Below, piece by piece: positions 1 to 11,542 of a stretch of 64,000 nt of DNA. The number at the start of each line of letters is the position of its first letter. Position 1 is the first letter of the stretch. Under the pieces are notes generated by a model. That model did not search any database. It saw only the letters and a list, made by a program, of their open reading frames with translations, and was not told where the DNA came from. Position numbers and translations under genes: made by a program. Origin of the DNA: Trachythela sp. YZ-2020 (lineage: Eukaryota; Cnidaria; Anthozoa; Malacalcyonacea; Clavulariidae); the NCBI GenBank assembly GCA_016169945.1, contig JADLSH010000114.1, positions 620,001 to 684,000 on the forward strand. Direction: 5' to 3'.

Positions 1-619
1 GCGAAATCCAACATGGCGGCGATCAACACTTGATTCTTCGGTAGACTTTAAGACTTATAAAGCGCATTTCACCTCTCGTTTAGATCCTTCGAAGAACATC
101 ATCTGAGTCGACTTCAAATCTAAGTCGAAAAATGTTCGAACCGCAAACGGCAAACCGCTAACGTCAAACGGCGGTTACAGGTTTGCGGTAAACCTGAATC
201 TAAAGGTCTCTAATTTACCGTAAAGACCGAACGTTTGAGGTTAATAAGTAGTTTATTATATGACACAACCATAAGTAGTAAAATAAGTAGTTTATAATAT
301 GGTCTGTTTTTGTTGTAGGGCATTACAAATTTCGTAATGCCCCGCGGGGCGTTACGTGATTTTCCGGACCGCTGATTAGCCAATCATATCGCGTAAAATA
401 CAGGAACTAGCGCTTGCTATATAATAATAAGTATTAGTATAATTTCAGTAGTAAATAATGCCTTTCAATGTTTTCATTGGTTGGCTGAGCTGTAAATCTG
501 AGGCATTGTTTACTAGCTAGAGTAGTAAATAATGCTTTTCTTTCAAAATGGCTTCCCAAAGTCGTTTTGTAGTTACTTTTCTCCATGAAATTAAAGAAAT
601 AAAGGAAATTATACTAAAA

Positions 620-739
620 CAATTATTTACGGAATTTACCTCAGGCTCGGTGATTATCGATGAATATCCACCTCGACTTCGTCTCGGTGAATATTCACCG
701 ATAATCACCTCGACTTCGGTAAATGGACGTAAATAATTG
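620..739. repeat. Perfect-looking hairpin / small foldback
   Basis: The left arm starting caattatttac pairs with the right arm ending gtaaataattg, and the centre contains the palindrome ggtgaatattcacc. The stretch is almost fully self-complementary, as in short foldback MITEs. It is nested in the larger inverted-end element. Confidence 0.7.
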
Positions 740-950
740 TTAATTATTGTCATGCTATAGACCACTTGTAGAATTACAGAAGAATATATAGTATTATACA
801 TTCATAGCCTCAAGTTCATTCTTTTAAAAACAAACAGAAACTTCAATTTGTGCAAGACTGAATAAAATTCAAACAAAATCAAAGAATTAAGTTATGCATG
901 TATAATGCTATGCTCCTGTAATTCTGCAAATGGTTTATTGGAATATGGAA

Positions 951-1100
951 TCCAGTGACGTAGCCAGGATTTTCAGTCAAAGGGGCCCCGAAAAAGTACT
1001 AGGGGGAGCCAACATAGAGATTTGTATTAGTCTAAATGTTTCTTAGGGGGCCCCGACACCTTCGCCAGGGGGGGGGGGGGCTGGGCCCCCGGCCAGACGA
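951..1100. mobile_element. G-rich hAT-like remnant
   Basis: It begins with cagtgacgtagccagg and carries runs of GGGGGCCCC, resembling the ends of the hAT-like elements at 10474 and 47619. No second end or target duplication was found, so it is probably a fragment. Confidence 0.35.
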
Positions 1101-2075
1101 CAAATATATTGTCAGTAGTAAATTACTCAGTCTTGTTTTTTAATTCTGTTCTCAATGCCTTCGTCTTGGAGGTTTTTTCCTTTAACTTGTACCGATTCAC
1201 AATGTCCTTGGCATATGAAAAGCTGCGAACTCGAGCAAATTGCTTTACAAAATTGTCGAAAGCGAGCTATTTGCATTCATTCGAAACCGAGTTATCTAAA
1301 TCTGTTTCCCATATGCTAATTACAGCAGGTAGGGCAAGGATCTAATCAACCATCTTGCGTGTTGGAATGGCTGTTGTCACAGACTGCTTTTCGAAAAATA
1401 TACTCAGATACATATGCATACTCAGCATTCTCAGGAATACACTTTATATGTTCATTTGGGGTCCACAAACCACCTCTGGATATTGATTCAATGTATTTGT
1501 CATCTTTGGCATTTTCTTCTTTTACAGACTTCAATAATGACTAAAGTTTTATTAAGCGGGTTGAGTTCCAGTGAGGAGAATTCTTGAAGCTTGAAGTACA
1601 TATCCTGCAACATATGAGAGTGGGCCTAGCTCTTCTTTATTGTGCTCTTTCCACTTTCCTAAAATATTACAGGGAGATAATTGGACATTAGAGACCTTTA
1701 GATTCAGGTTTACCGCAAACCTCTAACCGCCGTTTGACGTTAGCGGTTTGCCGTTTGCGGTTCGAACATTTTTCGACTTAGATTTGAAGTTCTTAGATGA
1801 ACATTTTTCGACTTAGATTTGAAGTTCTTAGATGAACATTTTTCGACTTAGATTTGAAGTCGACTTAGATTATGTTCTTCGAAGGATCTAAACGAGTGGT
1901 GAAATGCGCTTTATAAGTCTTAAAGTCTACCGAAGAATCAAGTGTTGATCGCCGCCATGTTGGATTTCGCTCCTCCAAGCGTATCATGTTCGAGTCAAAA
2001 TAAAATGCGAAGAATGAACTATTTCGACTTCAAATTCGTCTCTCCTGCTAGAATAATAAATACTGCGTATGCGCA

Positions 2076-3345
2076 TAATAATAATAATATATAAAGATTT
2101 ATACAGCGCTTAAATTATATAAAATATTCCAAAGCGCTTTACAACAATGAAGTTCTACTATATACAAGCAGCTAAAATATTAAGAATTAAGGTATAAGTG
2201 TCTATAAATCTAAAAGTTAGAATCGAAAGCTTTCTTAAAAAGGAAAGTCTTTAATTGAGATTTAAAACAGTCAATTGTTTTACTATTTCTAATATCATAA
2301 GGTAGCATGTTCCAAATTGACGGAGCTGCATGCACAAATGCTCGATCACCAAGAGTCTTGGCTCTAGTTTTTGGGATAAAAAGTAGTCCCTGATCATCAG
2401 ATCTCAGTTGGTAACAGCAGTTCGGTTTTTCTAACAACAGTTCCATAATGTAGCCTGGCGCCATCCCATGGAGAGCTTTATATACCAGGAGTGCAATTTT
2501 AAAATCAACACGAAACTTAACAGGCAGCCAGTGAAGGTGCATCAGGACAGGGGTAATATGAGCGCATCTTGGTATAAGACACGTCACTCTAGCAGCGGCA
2601 TTGAGAACTCGTTGAAGACGCTGAAGTTGGTATTGGGGAATGCCGACCAGGAGAGAATTGCAGTAGTCCAAGTGTGACGTCACAAAGGCATGTACGAGCG
2701 TTTTAGTTGATTCGATGGAGAGGAACTTCCTTATTTGTCGAATGTTGTACAAGCCCCTAAATGCTTTGCTGCAAACCTTGCCCACATGGACATTCATAGA
2801 CATATGTTCGTCAAACCACGAACCTAAATTTCGGACTTCTTGTACAGGTTTTATATCAGCATCACCAACTTCAATCGAGTCGATTGTAACCTTAGACAGC
2901 TGCTGGCGAGTTCCAATTATCAAGAATTCCGTTTTAGTGTCATTAAACATTAATTTATGTGAAACTAACCAAGCACGAACTTCGACGATGCAATTATTAA
3001 TAGTTTGAATAGCTTGATCTTGGACAACGGGTGACTCAGGACGGAAAGATAAATAAAGTTGAGTGTCATCTGCATACCCATGGGAAGAAGGTAGATGCCT
3101 GTTAATAATCTGGAACAGTTGAGACACGTATAATAGGAAAAGGACCGGTCCAAGACAGCTTCCTTGTGGAACTCCACAGTTCAGCGGAAAATTGGCGGAA
3201 AACTTTTGCTTAATATTAATACGCTGCTTTCTACAGGAGAGAAACGACTTAATCCACTTTAAGGCATTTCCGATCACACCAAATTCTAACTTCAATATAT
3301 CCGTCAGAATTTCATGATCAATGAAATAGTGTGGATACGTGAAAC
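2076..3345 (-). mobile_element. 5'-truncated CR1/L2-like LINE, reverse transcriptase C-terminal half
   Basis: A minus-strand frame (ORF 2210-3295, open to about 3330) encodes the rear part of a non-LTR reverse transcriptase. It shows GVPQGSCLGPVLF, then the catalytic YADDTQLYLSF, then the thumb/connection motif HLDYCNSLLVGIPQ and a typical C-terminus. The endonuclease and the front of the RT are missing; homology stops just before FIDHEIL near 3330. This is the usual product of incomplete target-primed reverse transcription. The 3' end carries an (ATT)n tail at 2076-2095. The frame is open over 361 residues, so the insertion is fairly young, but it cannot move by itself. Confidence 0.85.
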
Positions 3346-3439
3346 ATGATATAAAAAAATTAAATAAACCCTGAGGGAAATTACAAACGTGTAGACCTAC
3401 CTCTTGACGTTCAAAACTCGCGTTGAAAACCTCAAACGT

Positions 3440-3515
3440 GGCGTCGGGATAGGGTCACGTGACCCGTAGACGTTAGCGGTTCGGCGTAAACCTCGATCTA
3501 AAGGTCTCTATTAGT
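3440..3515. repeat. Partial copy of the foldback end
   Basis: The stretch cgttagcggttcggcgtaaa followed by cctcgatctaaaggtctcta closely matches the inner part of the left arm of the element at 1-213. It may be a solo end of a second copy, or a displaced piece of the same element. The adjacent 3516-3770 holds no gene that I can recognise. Confidence 0.5.
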
Positions 3516-3773
3516 TGAACAAGGACGTTAGGTGGTTTCAAGGTGGAATACATGTATAGCCGCCTTGCCAGGGCAGCTCGCTTATGCAATCTTGAAGGCA
3601 TACAGCCCAGCTCATACCAACAGGCCCTGGCTGGGAGCCTCGCTTTCATGAATCAGGAAGGAATGCAATTCGTTCACGATTCATGAGAATAAGGTTCCCG
3701 GGTCAAGGAAAGGTTTGTTAAATAATTATTTAAAAGGTGTATTCGGTATATGCAATGAAGCTAAGCTCGCTCG

Positions 3774-3999
3774 GTATTCAATTATTCACTCTTAGGATTC
3801 AATTATTCAATCTTAGGATTCAATGATCCAATCTTAGGATTCAATGATTCAATCTCAGGATTCAATGATTCAATCTTAGGATTCAATCTTAGGATTCAAT
3901 GATTCAATCTCAGGGTACAATGATTCAATTTTAGGATTCAATGATTCATTCTTAGGATTCAATGATTCAAGCTTATATAGGATTCAATTATTCAATCTC
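3774..3999. repeat. 21-bp minisatellite
   Basis: About ten imperfect copies of ttaggattcaatgattcaat plus one base, with single-base variants (tctcagg, gatcc) and one short copy. Confidence 0.85.
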
Positions 4000-4150
4000 T
4001 AACACTAACTCTCTAACCCTAACCCTCGCTCTTACGCTAACTCTCTCTCTCTCTCTCTCTAAATCTAACCCGTTCTCTAACCCTAGCCCTCTCTCTAACT
4101 CTACCCTTATCCTTCTCTCTAACTCTAACTCTAATACTAACACCACATCT
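4000..4150. repeat. Degenerate telomere-like / CT-rich tract
   Basis: Sequence such as ctaaccctaaccct mixes with ctctctctct and ctaactct. It resembles a decayed (CCCTAA)n array, the metazoan telomere repeat, placed internally. It could also be a CT-rich simple repeat that matches by chance. Confidence 0.5.
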
Positions 4151-4380
4151 ACCTCTAAGAACAATTTAAAGTAACTCATGCATCGAGGCAATTCAATCCA
4201 AAAATCCTCAACTAGATGATCTTATGGTACAATCGGGCAAAGCCAATTTAAACGTATAGCTGATCTACATCTACCTCTAAGAACAATTTAAAGTAACTCA
4301 TGCATCGAGGCAATTCAATCCAAAAATCCTCAACTAGATGATCTTATGGTACAATCGGGCAAAGCCAAACGTATAGCTGA
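4145..4380. repeat. 122-bp direct duplication at the broken end of the ATPase
   Basis: The sequence from acatctacctctaagaac through gggcaaagccaa occurs twice, offset by 122 bases (4145 and 4267). The first copy ends in tttaaacgtatagctgat, the second continues into the ATPase frame. It looks like a local tandem duplication that included the start of the surviving coding fragment. Confidence 0.85.
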
Positions 4381-4864
4381 TCTTTTCACAAAAGGGAGTC
4401 ATCACAGAAATTTTACCGTCATCTACATTGCCCAAAATATATTTCATCAGGGAAAAGAGATGAGAAATATTAGTCTCAACGCCCATTATATCGTACTTTT
4501 TAAATCGCCAAGAGATAGGCAACAAATCTCTATGCTTGCAAGACAAATTCATCCTGACAGAGTGCGAGAGTTTATGAGGAGTTATGAGGAAGCTAAGAGC
4601 CGTCCTCGTGAGTATTTGATGTTGGATTTAATACCTACAACTGATGATCAACAACGACTCAAAACAAATGTACTGCCAGGTGAAGCTGAGGCTTTAGTCG
4701 AATATGTGCGGAAACAGTCCTACCACCAACCACCCCTTGCAAATGCAATGTATAAAACCGAGCAGCGAATGCAAGAGATTATTAAAGCACCACAAAATAT
4801 GCTGAACTCAGCAAATTTATTGTTTGTTCGCTCAAACTTGCCTAGTCTTGTGACGTCATATTAA
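4298..4864 (+). pseudogene. Polinton/Maverick-type DNA-packaging ATPase, C-terminal fragment
   Basis: The open frame from about 4298 to the stop at 4864 reads as the rear two-thirds of an FtsK/HerA-like (A32-type) packaging ATPase, as found in Polinton/Maverick elements and related adenovirus-like lineages. A Walker B-like LDDLM lies at 4334-4348. It is followed by VIYIAQNIFHQGKEMR, ISLNAHYIVLFKSPRDR and a YLMLDL strand, in the order typical of the family. The Walker A loop and everything upstream are gone, replaced by the duplicated flank and simple repeats. No capsid, protease, integrase or polymerase gene lies nearby, so this is an isolated relic. The family call rests on my recognition of motifs, not on a search. 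Confidence 0.65.
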
Positions 4865-5205
4865 TGAGGCCTTAAAAGAGTAGGACCGAATTTCATAATT
4901 AATAATGCTAATATTCATGCGGCACCCCTCATATGCTAATGATGATGCACACTCTTGCTCCTCCCCATATGCTAATGATGTTTGAATATTTAATTATGCT
5001 CACCTTCATGCTCTCCAAAAAGGGGGTCGAACGTTACCTATATTACTATTAACTGGTATAGGCATAACCCAGGAAGAGTTTAGGAGATTTAAGAGATCGC
5101 GAGTTAAGATGCCAAAGCAGGTTTGCTGTTTACTTGCGTGACTCAAATAGGGAGCTTGTCCCGTGCGTGGGAAGCGATCTTGTACTTTCAAATAGGAAAT
5201 ATTAA

Positions 5206-5361
5206 TACCACAGTCTTCGTGACAGTACTATTACCATACGTTTGTCAAAGCCACGTTTAAAAAAGACAAAAACAGTTCAATTTTATGATGGAGCATCCAT
5301 ATTGAACTCTTATGCCATACCAGAAAACATAAGAAAAAGCAAAATGCTGTCAAAGTTTTAA
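5206..5361 (+). pseudogene. Possible further coding remnant next to the ATPase fragment
   Basis: An open frame without an obvious start ends at a stop at 5359-5361. It encodes a basic then polar stretch including KPRLKKTKTVQFYDGASILN. Composition looks coding rather than random, and its place downstream of the ATPase relic suggests another Polinton gene fragment. I do not recognise the protein. Confidence 0.25.
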
Positions 5362-5455
5362 AGGAAAATCGCTACGTATCGCTTTAAAAACCACGTCGTT
5401 CTTGTAAAGAATATTACTATGGAAATACAACTAAAGTTCCCAAATATTTTTCGGA

Positions 5456-6052
5456 ATACCGACAAAACCCCCACATGACAAAAATCCCGCCGACGAAACA
5501 CCCACCGATAAAAACCCCAACGACAATACCCCAGGCGACAAAAAAAAACAATTACAGAAATACGAAAAAACCCCCCCCCCATAATAATCGGGAGAGAAAT
5601 ATAAGAAAAGGCTGAGAAAATGTTTTTAATATGAATTATGATTTGCTCGCTATTCGTGTTCGAAACGTCAGGATTTCAATGAGCGATGAATTATGAAACA
5701 TATGGGTAGACTTCAGAGAAGACTTTGGAGCAAATCCTGCGTGGCGTTGGTCACAATATTCGAATTTGATAGTCCCATGAACAGTAATGAGTAAGTGAGT
5801 AACTTTTCATAATACTTTTCATTACTCTTATCTATTTAAGCACTACGTCCACCTTTTCTTCACACATTCTATTGTTTTAAAATATTTGTTCTGATAAATA
5901 TATTTTGAAAAATTGATAAAGAGAAATGTGGGTGGTTTGCCGTATTTCTGCAATTTGAGGTTTTTGCGCTAGGGACATTGTCGTTGGGGCTTTTGTCCGT
6001 GGGGGTTTTGTCGGCCGGGTTTTTGTCATGGGGGGGGGGGGGTTTGTCACGT
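5456..6052. mobile_element. C-rich/G-rich foldback element
   Basis: The left arm (about 5456-5580) has repeated gacaaaaacccc-type words. The right arm (about 5940-6050) carries the complementary ggggttttgtc words, and the inner ends cagaaatacg / cgtatttctg also pair. About 360 bases of unrelated sequence lie between. The arms contain poly-C and poly-G runs. No transposase or clear target duplication was found. Confidence 0.6.
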
Positions 6053-6755
6053 ATCCTATATTTTCAATGTAGTCCATTTTCAGTAGACAAATGAAGAAAA
6101 TATAATTAAAACAAAAGTACAAATCGTAATTCTGTAACGATTATGTAAATAGATTAATCAATGAATTAGCATAAATTGCGCAATCATATTGTGGTAGGCT
6201 CTCTCTTTCCGTACCACTCTTCCTTTGCGGAGCAGATGTAAATTATGTTTAGTCATAGTGAAAGCCCTAAAGAATATGAATGTGGAGGTATGACCATGAA
6301 TACATCAGATTCTAACTGTCTTTTTATATGTTTTCTACAAATCATTTAAACAGTTGAAAGATTAATACCTTTAACTATAGAATTTTCAAGTCCGGCTTTA
6401 TTACACCAAATTGATCTAATTAAAAGTTTAAAATTACATATTCAAGGAAGTTGATTGTTTGCACCGCTAAGGTAAGCGCAATTTACTATATAAACACTAC
6501 GCGCCATGCGCCGTCCATCCTCCGTATCTGCCTCTTATCTATATTTACAACCTGCATAAAAGTAAAACGATCAAGCGTAAATATCAACATAACATACAAT
6601 TATTAAATTATCTATGTATTATTATCATATTATTTATGTTCTGATCGTAAAGCACGCCTTACAATACCCTCATTGTTTGCAATATTGAAGCAAGAACCTC
6701 CCTCCCCCCAATAGATAACATTCGCTGCAGTATGCTTTAATATAACTGTTTAGTT
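6053..6755. other. No recognisable gene
   Basis: AT-rich sequence without a convincing open frame or repeat. The end near 6736-6741 (tttaat, read ATTAAA on the minus strand) could be the poly(A) signal of the minus-strand gene whose stop is at 6760. Confidence 0.4.
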
Positions 6756-6759
6756 TACA

Positions 6760-7114
6760 TTACATATCGTTAGAATACTCATCAGTGACTTTCATGACTG
6801 CTACATAATATAGACTCCCCTCCAATGTAAATGTACGAGTGACAGCTTTGCGAAATTTAAAAACATGAGGTATTGTTCGCTCACACCAGCGTTTCTTTTT
6901 ACGATCATATTTCTTCACGTCACACCATGTATTAATGAAACGCATATTCTGGAATCTCACTTTAATTGCCAGGGCATTCACTGGAATCTCCACTTGAGAA
7001 CGACTTCCTTGCACAATGAACTGCTTTTCAGTACCCATTTCTGAATATTTCACAATCATTCTTGAAAAGTAAGGTTCGTCGCATAGATAGGTGATAGATC
7101 CAGATCTCAGATCC
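6760..7114 (-). CDS. Terminal exon of an unidentified animal gene
   Basis: Minus strand. A splice acceptor (tttaactttgtag) precedes position 7114, and the frame then stays open for 117 codons to a TAA at 6760-6762. The peptide begins DLRSGSITYLCDEPYFSRM, has a central WCDVKKYDRKKKRWCER block and ends in LYYVAVMKVTDEYSNDM. It alternates hydrophobic and polar residues like a small beta-rich domain and has several cysteines. The methionine at 7059 is internal and is not the start. An upstream exon at 11834-11894 fits in phase: it ends in AG and this exon starts with G, giving one arginine codon. I do not recognise the family; it could be the end of a secreted or intracellular protein. Confidence 0.6.
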
Positions 7115-7316
7115 CTACAAAGTTAAAAATTATAAGCTATCACCTTTCAATACACGTTTGTTTTTTATTTCGTATCCCGAAAATAGGAGAAAATAGATAT
7201 CAATCACGGGATCCTGAATTTTGCTTTAGGAAAAAACTCTAGCTTTTTTGGGATCAACGATTGTATGTCTTGTCGTAACTTCGTAACCACTTGAGACTGG
7301 TTTAATACATAAAGGC

Positions 7317-7349
<33 letters not shown>

Positions 7350-7350
7350 C
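7317..7350. repeat. (AAT)n microsatellite
   Basis: About eleven copies of the trinucleotide aat/ata. It sits just left of the decayed minus-strand LINE and may have been its 3' tail. Confidence 0.8.
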
Positions 7351-7479
7351 TGTTTAATTAAACCGCCTCACAGTACAAAACTGAATTACACGGTAGTAAA
7401 AATTATATAAATCGCCTATATAAAAAGTATTTAACTGTTATAAAATGCTGAAACCGTTCAATATTTTTCTTCAATGTAC

Positions 7480-9960
7480 AATATGCATGGTTCAAACCTA
7501 AGATTGTAATTGTGACTATATATATTATGACACCTTGCAACAATATCTTTAAGTGGATTAACTGGACCACTGTCAATCCTCAATTTTCGAATGAAATTTT
7601 CACAGGAATTAATTATGTCTGCGGGAACTTAACATTTCCAATCTGGTATGAGCCAATGCATCGTGATACGTCATGTCAGGAAGGATGATGCGTAATGCTC
7701 TTTTCTGGATCGGTTCAATAATGTCTGACTGGTGTTTGGTCAGCGCTGACCACGCTGGTGAGGCATAGTCAATACCTGACCTGATGAAAGAGAAAGAAGA
7801 CGGCCAAGTTTTGTACCTTGGGGTAGACCACCATTAACACGCTTCCATGAAGAAGTGAATGATCCCATTTTTACACATTGTTCGATTCGCGAGAGGTAAG
7901 GAAAGATCTAATCCATCTTCTAATGGCAGGACCGACTTGAAGTTTTAGGAGTTTATCAATAATAATATTGTGGTCAACAGGATCGAATCCTTTTTATAAA
8001 ATCAGCAAAGAAAATTTTTGCATAACAGTGGCCTTGATTTAAACTAGCAAGAATCAAATGTAGAAGATAAACAAGGGCTTGAGTGGCTGACTTTTCGGTT
8101 AGGCAAATTGTTTTGTACCTAATTGATCACCCACTTCCAATAGAAGAGATTTTAACGTAATTCCTCCATCACTTTAGATAGCTGAGTTGTCAAGGGTGTC
8201 CATTGTTCAGGGACCGACTTTTTATATTTGTTTGACCACATCAAAACATGTATTACGAGTTAATGTAAAAATATGTGTAGTGGCAGGGGTGTAGAAGGAT
8301 TGTTAAAAAAATAGGGGGCCGACTCCCACGAGCCACCACCGTGGTTGGCGCCGATGGGAAAATTTTTGAAAAACTTGAGTCTGTAGATCGTCGGAAATTG
8401 CATTTTCAGAGTCTACCTCTTTCGTTATAGGCCCTTTCATTAATATATATAAGATTTCAAACACTCTAGTTTCGAATTCAAATATTTCGCTGCAATTTTC
8501 TTTAAATGCAGTTATTTAAAGAAAACGCCCCCAAAACGTAACCTTCAACATCATAAAGACCCAACTATTAGAAACTGCATTTTTACAACAGAGTTGACTT
8601 AATTTTACTCGAGAATACTGACGTGGAAATAGAACGCACAATGCGGCAGAGCAAAAGTTAAGAGGTTTTGCGCCGTCGTGTATGGCCATGTCATCTTACA
8701 TTTGAGTATACTGCTTTAAGAGGAAAATATATCTCTGGGTTTTGCAGTGTTGATTTCTTTTATTGACGATTTTTGTATCGTTTATTATACGTTTTTTAGA
8801 CAAGATATTTCGGACCAACTCGGACCGAATTAAGTAGTGTAATTTTACAATTTGGGACCGACTTGTTTGAAAAGTTCACAAATGATGGGGGGTGTCACCC
8901 CCCCCCCCCCCATAATGTGCGCCCCTGACGACGATAGAACGCTTTAACTGATCAGGAAAAACTCCTTGTAACATTGATGTATTATAGATATCAGTTATGA
9001 TAGGAGGAAATTTGAATGCAAAGGTTTTCAGAATCTTATTTGGGATCTTATCCGGGTCAGGGGACTTGGTGGTTTTAAGACGCCACAGTTCTGAATAGAC
9101 TTTACCTGTATTAACAAGTAGATGGTTAGCAACTTCTATTTCCTGGTCTTCGGTGCATTCTACGAAGGGTTTAAAATGCGAAGTAAGTCTAATGAGGTAG
9201 TCATTATATGACTCGGCAAGATCCTCGCAGGTTGAATTTACTTCCGAAATTAACTGGTAGACCCAGGACTTTTGGGATGTTAGGCCGCCTAATGATTTTA
9301 CCTCTTTCCACCATCTAGAAGGATTTGCATTTTTCAACTTCTGTACAGAATGTGTGTACCTTAACATCGCGTTGAACTTTATTGCACCAGAATCTACATG
9401 CTTGTGAATTTTTCCCATATTTGTCGTTTACTAATTGAGGACTTGAGTGATGACGTCATCCATGGTTTATCCGACTCTCTAACGCTGGTTGGCTTACTTG
9501 GAAAGCAGCAATTCATCACTGCAGAAATTATCTCGTTAAATCTCTGAGACTTCAAGTTAGAATCGGAAATTTCAAATATCTCCGTCCAGTCGAATGATGT
9601 AATAGTTTGACCGAAATACCTTATATTACTATCTCTTAAATCTCTTTTACATAACCGTTTATTATTTGGCATCTCTGGACGATCTACATGGGATTTTATT
9701 AAAATCGCATTGTGATTATTTGATCCAATGGAAGGAAGCTGAATGGAATAAAAAACGACTTGCTTCGTATTTGTGAGGCACCAATCAAGGAGTCAGTCAA
9801 TCTTTTTAACCGATTTTCATCAAAAGAAGTGCTAACAGGGTTGTAATCGCATGTAATGATAACTAGAGCGTCGGGATGTAGAGAAAGGAAGGAATCGACA
9901 TTACGCTTATCAGGGTCAATTAATTACTTGACCTACCTAAAACAACTGTCTATTGATTGT
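7480..9960 (-). mobile_element. Decayed non-LTR retrotransposon (endonuclease-RT), interrupted
   Basis: Minus-strand fragments of a LINE polyprotein. About 9394-9960 holds the end of the endonuclease and the linker (KPWMTSSLKSSISKRQ). About 8936-9418 holds the start of the RT, with SPDPDKIPNKILKTF and FPDQLKRS. About 7490-8220 holds later RT and C-terminal parts (read as SGIDYASPAWS and PIQKRALRI with stops and frameshifts). A G/C-rich insertion at about 8283-8935 splits it. It is non-functional and lies inside the proposed intron of the gene with exons at 6760-7114 and 11834-11894. Confidence 0.65.
8283..8935. mobile_element. Probable hAT-like insertion inside the LINE
   Basis: The left end caggggtgtag and the right end gtgcgcccctg are imperfect inverted ends. 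G-rich (gggggccgactccc) and C-run sequence lies near the ends, as in the other hAT-like elements here. Flanking target duplications do not match, so the limits are uncertain. Confidence 0.35.
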
Positions 9961-10465
9961 AACATTCGCAGTGTTATTTTGTGAGATCTCCTTTACTCGA
10001 ATAATGTGATGGAATACCTGTGGCATAAGCCGCGTTATCCGTTTACCCAGATGTTTCAAGCTATGATAGCCAACGAAACAATTCAGCAAAATAATGAAGT
10101 CTCAGAGCTTTTGATACATATGCCCAGATCTTCATGGGTCAGGACCGTAGCCAAGGGTGCGAAACTGTGACATTTGTCGCACCGATAATTTAGTGGAGAA
10201 TTAGTTACCTTGATAAGATGATTCCGATGATAAATGTAGCACTGTTTTCTACTATCCGGCACTCCACTTGTAACCAACGAGGTTGCGGTCTTAAATTGGC
10301 CATTTTTAAATGGTGCTTTCATAAATATGAAACAATCAATATAATATTATTATTTGGAATGTTTTCCCATGTTTCACGGTCTAATCGTTTTTGCCTCTGC
10401 TATGTTAGCCGTTACCATGCAGGCTGTTTCTGGAGATGAGTGTACGCGATGTATATTATCTGGGG
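9961..10465. other. No recognisable gene
   Basis: Open frames of up to about 80 codons on both strands. None shows a motif I can place. The minus-strand frame at 10083-10322 has a CxxC (YRCDKC), but this is not enough to call a zinc finger. Confidence 0.3.
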
Positions 10466-10473
10466 ATCAGAAT

Positions 10474-11542
10474 CAGTGGCGTGGTGGCTGGGGGGGCCGG
10501 GGGGGCCATGGCCCCCCCAGCGATGGTTTCAAGAGGGGCGCCGAAATGCAGGCGGGGCGCCAAAATCACCAAGAAGGGATTAGTATTTAATTCTAAAATT
10601 TAAATTTTTAAATTAAAATTCTCAAACAATAAAGCGCGATACTATTGCAGCACAACAACATATTTTTATACCTGGCAATCTACCTGGCAATCTACCTCTA
10701 TAACTTAACACTTTTAGCAGCGACTGCAAAAATTACCGTTTTAAACAATGACAGAGACGGCCGGATGAAAACAAATTAAAACTGTTTTCGAGATGTTAGC
10801 GACAATTTTATCTAGGGGCGTACCGAGCGGGGGAATGAATGTGGGGGTGTGCCCCCCTCCCCCACTTTTCTGAAAATGGTCGGTAGATTGATTTCAGATT
10901 GATAGTGGTTGGTTTTTGAAACCAAAGCGGGAAGCGGTGGATCGGTAAATTTTAAAATTTCAAACAACCACAGGGACAGGGTTGTACCCTTTTGTTCATA
11001 CTCTAGCTATTTCTTGCAGAGCAACTACAATCATCTCATCTCCAATAGTTTGTCGTTACTTTCACATTGTGTATATATAAAAAGGAACAAAACCAATGTT
11101 CTTAACACTGACGCTTTTAATTGTATACGGAGCAAATATTATTTCAAAACTTGGGGATGAGGTTGTAAAAAGTTAAAAAGTGCGTAAATCTTGAATTCTT
11201 AGGTGTAAAAACTCTACAATTTTTTATTAAATATCCTCTCAGGAAGCACGGAAAATGCACTTATTTGGCTTAAAAAATGCAAAATTTTTCTGGGGGAGCA
11301 TGCCCCCAGACCCACCCAGGTTAAGCCCGCAATAACAATTTGCTGAACCAAAATGCGTGACGGACTAGTAACGTTGTGCGCTCGCTGAGGCTTTGCAACT
11401 AACTTCGTTTTTTTGCACTTCAAATTCGGGCAATACTGAATAGGGAACTGTTGGGGGGGGGGGGGGCCAGTATCGAAATAACTTTAGGGGCGCCAAATTT
11501 AACACTGGCCCCCCTTGAAAGTTTGGAGCCACCACGCCACTG
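10474..11542. mobile_element. hAT-like non-autonomous element with exact 8-bp target duplication
   Basis: The ends are perfect 16-base inverted repeats: cagtggcgtggtggct at the left and agccaccacgccactg at the right. Both sides are flanked by the same 8 bases, atcagaat (10466-10473 and 11543-11550). CAGTGGCG-type ends with 8-bp duplications are typical of the hAT superfamily. The 1069-bp interior has poly-G/poly-C islands near both ends and no transposase frame. The downstream flank (11551-11650) has similar gggggaacatcccctgg sequence, so it may have landed in an older related copy. Confidence 0.88.

Larger units (their letters stand above)
1..1970. mobile_element. Foldback DNA transposon with long inverted ends, non-autonomous
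   Basis: The first about 213 bases reappear as the reverse complement at about 1686-1970; the first base of the window pairs with 1970, so the left end may lie outside the window. The right arm is longer because a 35-bp unit (starting at 1766, 1801 and 1836) is repeated in tandem. The interior has no convincing transposase; the short open frames at 1109-1345 and 1359-1544 look random. A nested hairpin (620-739) and a G-rich remnant (951-1100) sit inside. No target duplication can be tested because the left flank is missing. Family unknown. Confidence 0.7.

Noticed and set aside
1766..1870. 35-bp direct repeats considered as CRISPR
   Set aside because: Head-to-tail repeats without spacers, inside the arm of a foldback element.
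2210..3295. 361-residue frame as a host gene
   Set aside because: Clear reverse-transcriptase motifs and a 5'-truncated LINE structure.
10354..10590. 78-residue plus-strand frame
   Set aside because: It runs across the left end of the hAT-like element and its G-run; composition is an artefact of low complexity.
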